Assembly (NCBI GenBank): GCA_937988775.1
Contig: CALKHP010000016.1
Location: 49,576 to 113,575 of the forward strand
Length of the DNA: 64,000 nt
Direction: 5' to 3'
Origin: an uncultured Alphaproteobacteria bacterium
GTDB taxonomy: Bacteria; Pseudomonadota; Alphaproteobacteria; Rhizobiales; Beijerinckiaceae
Each line of letters opens with the position of its first letter. Position 1 is the first letter of the stretch. This document shows positions 60,032-64,000 of the stretch, piece by piece. The notes under the pieces were generated by a model that was not told the DNA's origin, made no database searches, and saw only the letters and a program-made list of their open reading frames with translations. The position numbers were made by a program, and so were the translations under genes.

Positions 60032-60535
60032 TTACTGTTGCGGCGCCTCGGGCGAGGGTCCGCCATGAGAAGCGCCACCCTGGGGCGCGCTGCCGTTGCG
60101 GTCCGCCATGAAGCGATCGAACTCGTCCTGGTCCTTGGCGCGGCGCAGCCGCTCCACGAAGGCCCGGAACGCCATCTGCTCCTCGTCGAGCTTGCGGCGC
60201 TCTTCCTCGAGCCGCTTCAACACCGCCGCGCGATAATCGTCGAACGCCGCATTGCCGCTGCCGTGGAACATGCCGCCGTTGAACATGTTGAAGGCCTGCT
60301 CGCGAAATGCCCGGTCCGGCCGCCAGGATTGGCCTCTCCAGTTGCAACCCATCTTCTTCCTCCACAGAAAGTAGAACAGCGCCGCCAGGCCGACCGGCCA
60401 GAACAGCACGAAGCCGAGGATCATCAGCGCCAGTTCGGCCGGATGACGAAACAGGCCCATCCGTTGACCGCGCCCGCCCCACGGGCTGCCGCGCTCGCCG
60501 CCTTCCGCATAGGCGTAACCCATGTCGTGGTGCAT
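60032..60535 (-). CDS. DUF2852 family membrane protein
   Basis: A 167-residue protein with one or two membrane helices (about residues 34-57, HPAELALMILGFVLFWPVGLAALFYFLW). A basic region with NWRGQSWRPDRAFREQAFNMFNGGMFHGSGNAAFDDYRAAVLKRLEEERRKLDEEQMAF forms a charged cytoplasmic helix, and the tail is Gly/Pro-rich. This matches DUF2852, a Rhizobiales-centred family without assigned function. The start is ATG 60535, preceded by GGAGCT. An in-frame GTG one codon upstream is less likely. A strong promoter with a palindromic operator lies directly upstream. Confidence 0.85.
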   Translation of the reverse strand: MHHDMGYAYAEGGERGSPWGGRGQRMGLFRHPAELALMILGFVLFWPVGLAALFYFLWRKKMGCNWRGQSWRPDRAFREQAFNMFNGGMFHGSGNAAFDDYRAAVLKRLEEERRKLDEEQMAFRAFVERLRRAKDQDEFDRFMADRNGSAPQGGASHGGPSPEAPQQ

Positions 60536-60546
60536 CACATAGCTCC

Positions 60547-60595
60547 ATGTAAATGTGATTTACATACACATAAGCAGAGCACCGTCGCTGGTCAA
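60547..60595 (-). promoter_or_regulatory. Promoter and palindromic operator of the DUF2852 gene
   Basis: On the minus strand TTGACC (60595-60590) and TATGTG (60572-60567) are 17 bp apart, close to consensus. The predicted transcription start (about 60559) falls inside a perfect palindrome ATGTAAA-TGTGA-TTTACAT (60547-60565). An operator over +1 is the classical layout for a repressor. The AT-rich site stands out in GC-rich DNA. The repressor is unknown. The rest of the 290-bp gap up to 60825 shows no gene. Confidence 0.6.
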
Positions 60596-60825
60596 GACGA
60601 GCGGCGTTTTCGACGGCGATTTTTTTCGAAATCGCCGTTTGTCGCGGCTTTGCAGCGCCGCCTTTACGAAATCTTGAATAACGGGTCCGAGGATGCGCCC
60701 TTGAAAGCCGGCCCGGTCTCGCAGCCGGCATGGCCGCGCGCGATGCAGCCATCATCCGCTTCCGCATCGAACCGAACGGACGATCCGCCATGCACGCCTA
60801 CCGCCCGCCGCGCTGAAGCAACCCC

Positions 60826-61995
60826 ATGTCGGCTGATGCACGCAGATATTCCCTGCCGCGCTGGCGGATCACGCGCTGGCTCGCCGATCCCGGCGCCGAC
60901 GTGCCGCGCGATATCCGCATCGCCCTTGTCTCCAGCCTGTACGGAACATTGCCGATCTTCTTCGGCGGCGTGTTCAACACCATCCTGGTCGCGCTGCTCA
61001 TCACCTTGCGCCAGCCGCACCCCTCCTTCATGGGCTGGCTCGCGCTGGAAATCGCGCTGTGCGTGACGCGGCTGGCTGTGCTGCTGCACGCGCAGCGCGC
61101 CGCCGATGCCGGACGGCGCACGCCGACCGACATCTATCTGCTGCTCTCCGTGTGCTGGGCGGCGAGCGTCGGCTACGGCACCTTCATCAGCCTGATGAGC
61201 GGCGACTGGGTCTCGGCGACGCTCGCCTGCCTGTCGGCAGCGGCGATGGTCGGCGGCATCTGCTTCCGCAATTACAGCGCGCCGCGCCTTGCCGGCACCA
61301 TGATCGTGCTCAGCCTCGGCGCCTGCTGCCTGGCGGCGCCCTTCACCGGCGAATGGCTGATGGTGGCGGCGCTGGTGCAGATTCCGTTCTATCTCTACGC
61401 CATGAGCATGGCGAGCTACCAGCTCAACAAGATGCTGATCACCACCATGCAGGGCGAGCGCGAATACGCCTATCGCGCCGTGCATGATACGCTGACCGGG
61501 CTTTCCAACCGCGCCGGGCTGATGCGCGCCATGGAAGCGAAATGGGCGCTGCCCGCCACCGGCCAGGACGGTTTCTCGCTGCTCTATCTCGATCTCGACG
61601 GTTTCAAGGCCGTCAACGACACGCAAGGCCATCATGGCGGCGACCGGCTGCTCACCATGGTCGCCGGGCGATTGAGCGGCCTGGCGCGCGCCGGCGACGT
61701 CACCGCCCGCATCGGCGGCGACGAGTTCGTGGTGCTGTCGCTGACCACCGATCGTGCCCAGATCGGCGCCTTCGCCCAGCGCCTGATCCACGACATCGCC
61801 CAGCCCTACGAGAATGGCGCCAGCGTCGGCGTCAGCATCGGCATCGCGCTGTCGCGCGAGCATCCCGCCAGCTTCGACGCGGTGTTGCAGGCCGCCGACG
61901 AAGCCCTCTACCGCGCCAAGGCCGACGGCAAGCTGTGCTATCGCATCGCCGCGCCGGCCCGGCCGGCACCGGAACCGGCGCTCAGGCGCGCCTGA
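60826..61995 (+). CDS. Membrane-bound diguanylate cyclase (GGDEF)
   Basis: Makes cyclic di-GMP from two GTP. The 389 residues have about five to six membrane helices in the first 205 residues, a linker helix and a C-terminal GGDEF domain (about 220-375). The active-site motif is an exact GGDEF in ARIGGDEFVVL. The inhibitory I-site RxxD (RAGD) lies five residues before it, so product feedback is likely. DTLTGLSNRAGL and LLYLDLDGFKAVNDTQGHHGGD are also intact. The N-terminal sensor does not match a domain that I recognise. It is convergent with ettA. Confidence 0.93.
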   Translation: MSADARRYSLPRWRITRWLADPGADVPRDIRIALVSSLYGTLPIFFGGVFNTILVALLITLRQPHPSFMGWLALEIALCVTRLAVLLHAQRAADAGRRTPTDIYLLLSVCWAASVGYGTFISLMSGDWVSATLACLSAAAMVGGICFRNYSAPRLAGTMIVLSLGACCLAAPFTGEWLMVAALVQIPFYLYAMSMASYQLNKMLITTMQGEREYAYRAVHDTLTGLSNRAGLMRAMEAKWALPATGQDGFSLLYLDLDGFKAVNDTQGHHGGDRLLTMVAGRLSGLARAGDVTARIGGDEFVVLSLTTDRAQIGAFAQRLIHDIAQPYENGASVGVSIGIALSREHPASFDAVLQAADEALYRAKADGKLCYRIAAPARPAPEPALRRA

Positions 61996-62004
61996 ACCGC
62001 CGCC

Positions 62005-63660
62005 TTACCGCGTGAACTGCCGGTACTTGATGCGCTTGGGCTGCACGCTGTCCGGGCCGAGGCGGCGCTTCTTGTCCTCCTCGTAATCGGCGAAATTGCC
62101 CTCGAACCACTCGACATGGCTGTCGCCCTCGAAGGCGAGGATATGCGTGGCGATGCGGTCGAGGAACCAGCGGTCATGGCTGATGATCACGGCGCAGCCG
62201 GCGTAATCCTCCAGCGCTTCTTCCAGCGCGCGCAAGGTCTCGACGTCGAGATCGTTGGTCGGCTCGTCAAGCAGCAGCACGTTGGCGCCCTTCTGCAGCA
62301 TCTTGGCCATGTGCACGCGGTTGCGCTCGCCGCCCGAGAGCTGGCCGACCTTCTTCTGCTGGTCGCCGCCCTTGAAGTTGAAGGCCGAGGTATAGGCACG
62401 CGAATTGATCTCGCGTTTGCCGAGATAGATGATGTCGTTGCCGCCCGAGATTTCCTCCCAGACGTTCTTCTTGTCATCGAGCGAGTCGCGGCTCTGGTCG
62501 ACATAGCCGAGGCTGACGCTCTCGCCGATGGCGATCGCACCGCTATCGGGCTTCTCCTGGCCGGTGATCATGCGGAACAGCGTCGTCTTGCCGGCGCCGT
62601 TCGGGCCGATCACGCCGACAATGCCGCCCGGCGGCAGCTTGAACGACAGGTCGTCGATCAGCAGGCGATCGTTGAAAGCCTTCGACAGGCCATCGAAATC
62701 GATGACGTTGTTGCCGAGCCGCTCCGCGACCGGGATGACGATCTGCGCCACGCCGGTCTGCTTGCTGTCGGCCTGGGCGACCAACTCGTCATAGCGCTGG
62801 ATACGCGCCTTGGACTTGGCCTGGCGCGCCTTGGGGCTCGACTTGACCCACGCCTCCTCGCGCTCGATTGCCTTCTGGCGGCTCTCGTCCTCGCGGCCTT
62901 CCTGGGCGAGGCGCTTCTGCTTCTGCACCAGCCAGCTCGAATAATTGCCCTCGTAGGGGATGCCCTGGCCACGGTCGAGTTCGAGAATCCAGCCCGTGAC
63001 GTTGTCGAGGAAGTAGCGGTCATGGGTGACGATCAGGATGGCGCCGGGATATTCGCGCAGGTGGTTTTCCAGCCATTGCGTCGTCTCGGCGTCGAGATGG
63101 TTGGTCGGCTCGTCGAGCAGCAGCAGTTCCGGCTGCCACAGCAGCAGCTTGCACAGCGCCACGCGACGCTTCTCGCCGCCTGAAAGGTTCTCAATGTCGG
63201 AATCGTCGGGCGGGCAGCGCAGCGCGTCCATCGCCTGGTCGATCTTGCTGTCGAGGTCCCACAGGTTCCTGGCGTCGATCACGTCCTGCAGTTTGGCGGC
63301 CTTCTCGGCGTTCTCGTCGGAATAATCCGCCATCAGCGCGTTGTATTCGTCGAGAATGGCCTGCTGTTCGGCGACGCCCTCCATGACGTTCTCGCGCACG
63401 GTCTTGCTCGCATCGAGTTGCGGCTCCTGCGGCAGGTAGCCGACGCGCGCGCCTTCCGAGACCCAGGCCTCGCCGGTCCATTCCTTGTCGAGCCCGGCCA
63501 TGATCTTGAGCAGCGTCGACTTGCCCGAGCCGTTGACGCCGAGCACGCCGATCTTTGCATCGGGATAGAATGACAGGTGGATGTTCTTCAGCACCGGCTT
63601 GCCCGCGCCGAAGGTCTTGGACAAGTCGCGCATATGATAGATGAATTGTCTGCCGGACAT
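62005..63660 (-). CDS. ettA: Energy-dependent translational throttle protein EttA
   Basis: ABC-F ATPase that binds the ribosomal E site and gates the first peptide bond according to ADP/ATP level. The 551 residues have two ATPase domains: Walker A GVNGSGKST and GPNGAGKTT, signatures LSGGEKRRVALCKLLL and LSGGERNRVHMAKML, and Walker B LLLLDEPTNHLD and VLLLDEPTNDLD. The P-site tRNA interaction linker (YSSWLVQKQKRLAQEGREDESRQKAIEREEAWVKSSPKARQAKSKARI) lies between them. There are no membrane segments. The ATG at 63660 begins MSGRQFIYHMRDLSKTFG, close to E. coli EttA (555 residues). Confidence 0.96.
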   Translation of the reverse strand: MSGRQFIYHMRDLSKTFGAGKPVLKNIHLSFYPDAKIGVLGVNGSGKSTLLKIMAGLDKEWTGEAWVSEGARVGYLPQEPQLDASKTVRENVMEGVAEQQAILDEYNALMADYSDENAEKAAKLQDVIDARNLWDLDSKIDQAMDALRCPPDDSDIENLSGGEKRRVALCKLLLWQPELLLLDEPTNHLDAETTQWLENHLREYPGAILIVTHDRYFLDNVTGWILELDRGQGIPYEGNYSSWLVQKQKRLAQEGREDESRQKAIEREEAWVKSSPKARQAKSKARIQRYDELVAQADSKQTGVAQIVIPVAERLGNNVIDFDGLSKAFNDRLLIDDLSFKLPPGGIVGVIGPNGAGKTTLFRMITGQEKPDSGAIAIGESVSLGYVDQSRDSLDDKKNVWEEISGGNDIIYLGKREINSRAYTSAFNFKGGDQQKKVGQLSGGERNRVHMAKMLQKGANVLLLDEPTNDLDVETLRALEEALEDYAGCAVIISHDRWFLDRIATHILAFEGDSHVEWFEGNFADYEEDKKRRLGPDSVQPKRIKYRQFTR

Positions 63661-63902
63661 GAAAGGGCGGCTCCTGGAAACGCAGTGCTTGCGGGAAATG
63701 GAAAAACTCGCCCGGAGGTAGCAACCCACAGTGAAAGGTGCAAGGCGGCAAAGCAGCGCCACCGCCCCAAACCGGCGAAAGACAATCCCGCCTTGATCCC
63801 GCGGCGCGAGTTGGCAAGAATGCCGCCATGGGCGGATGCCCGGCGTTGCCGGCCATGAGCGGGACCTCCCGCTCAGGCAAGGTCGCGCAAAGGACCTGCC
63901 CC

Positions 63903-64000
63903 ATGCGTGTGCTGATCGTCGAGGACGAGCCCGTCATCGCGTTGAACATCCGCGATATCCTGATCGAACTGGGCTATCACCCCGTCGGACCGGCGGGCTC
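63903..64000 (+). CDS. Response regulator (5' end only)
   Basis: Only 32 codons are in the window: MRVLIVEDEPVIALNIRDIL and IELGYHPVGPAG follow each other directly. The VEDEP acidic pocket and the helix after it are the start of a CheY-like receiver domain. The spacing and the NIRDILIELGYHPVGPA pattern resemble small single-domain or PhyR/FixJ-associated receivers in Rhizobiales. The output domain, if any, lies outside the window. It is divergent from ettA. Confidence 0.85.
   Translation, partial: MRVLIVEDEPVIALNIRDILIELGYHPVGPAG

Overview
The window is GC-rich DNA from an alphaproteobacterium, most likely of the order Hyphomicrobiales (Rhizobiales). The evidence is a circularly permuted two-piece tmRNA gene, an SspB of the alphaproteobacterial type, a complete division and cell wall (dcw) cluster running mraZ to ftsZ then lpxC, and several small families (DUF2852, DUF4169, DUF2853, extensin-like) that I associate with this order. 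No phage, insertion sequence, CRISPR array, tRNA or rRNA is visible. Most of it is core chromosome.

Layout. 1-2964 (minus): hflK-hflC (membrane protease regulators) and thyA-folA (dTMP synthesis and folate recycling). 3292-4830: a DUF2853 gene, then ssrA (tmRNA) and sspB, the adaptor that hands ssrA-tagged proteins to ClpXP, side by side on the plus strand. 4953-7446 (plus): fumC, a ccdAB toxin-antitoxin pair, DUF4169 and a ribbon-helix-helix protein. 7433-13170 (minus): a 1342-residue AsmA-family protein with a TolA-like tail, and a DLD/GlcD-type FAD oxidase. 13335-24630: mixed genes including a thioesterase, uvrD, a methyltransferase, an acetyltransferase, a psiF-like gene, a cold-shock gene, prmA, aminopeptidase P, a Bcr/CflA exporter and a DsbA-like oxidoreductase.

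24866-50541 (minus) is a nearly unbroken 25.7-kb run, in transcription order mraZ-rsmH-ftsL-ftsI-murE-murF-mraY-murD-ftsW-murG-murC-[acyl-CoA thioesterase]-murB-ddlB-ftsQ-ftsA-ftsZ-lpxC-bamD-recN-ligA. Many neighbours overlap by ATGA, which suggests translational coupling. The genes make lipid II, build the divisome, start lipid A synthesis and assemble outer membrane proteins. Four TGGG boxes at exact 10-bp spacing lie upstream of mraZ and look like the MraZ operator. ftsZ ends in a good terminator, and lpxC has its own promoter preceded by two identical 10-mers 21 bp apart.

50923-64000: an MsbA-like exporter, a DapA-family gene, two small-molecule exporters, rnpB (RNase P RNA, minus), an aldehyde dehydrogenase, an AmpD-like amidase, an extensin-like lipoprotein, a DUF2852 gene with a palindrome at its predicted transcription start, a membrane diguanylate cyclase, ettA and the start of a response regulator.

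The most distinctive feature that genes do not explain is a set of palindromic intergenic repeats of at least four sequence families. At four loci three of these families occur as inverted pairs, like REP/BIME elements. I did not find a clearly new multi-gene system. The items most worth following up are the repeat doublets, the ssrA-sspB linkage, the MraZ and lpxC operator candidates, the DUF2852 operator and the thioesterase inside the dcw cluster.
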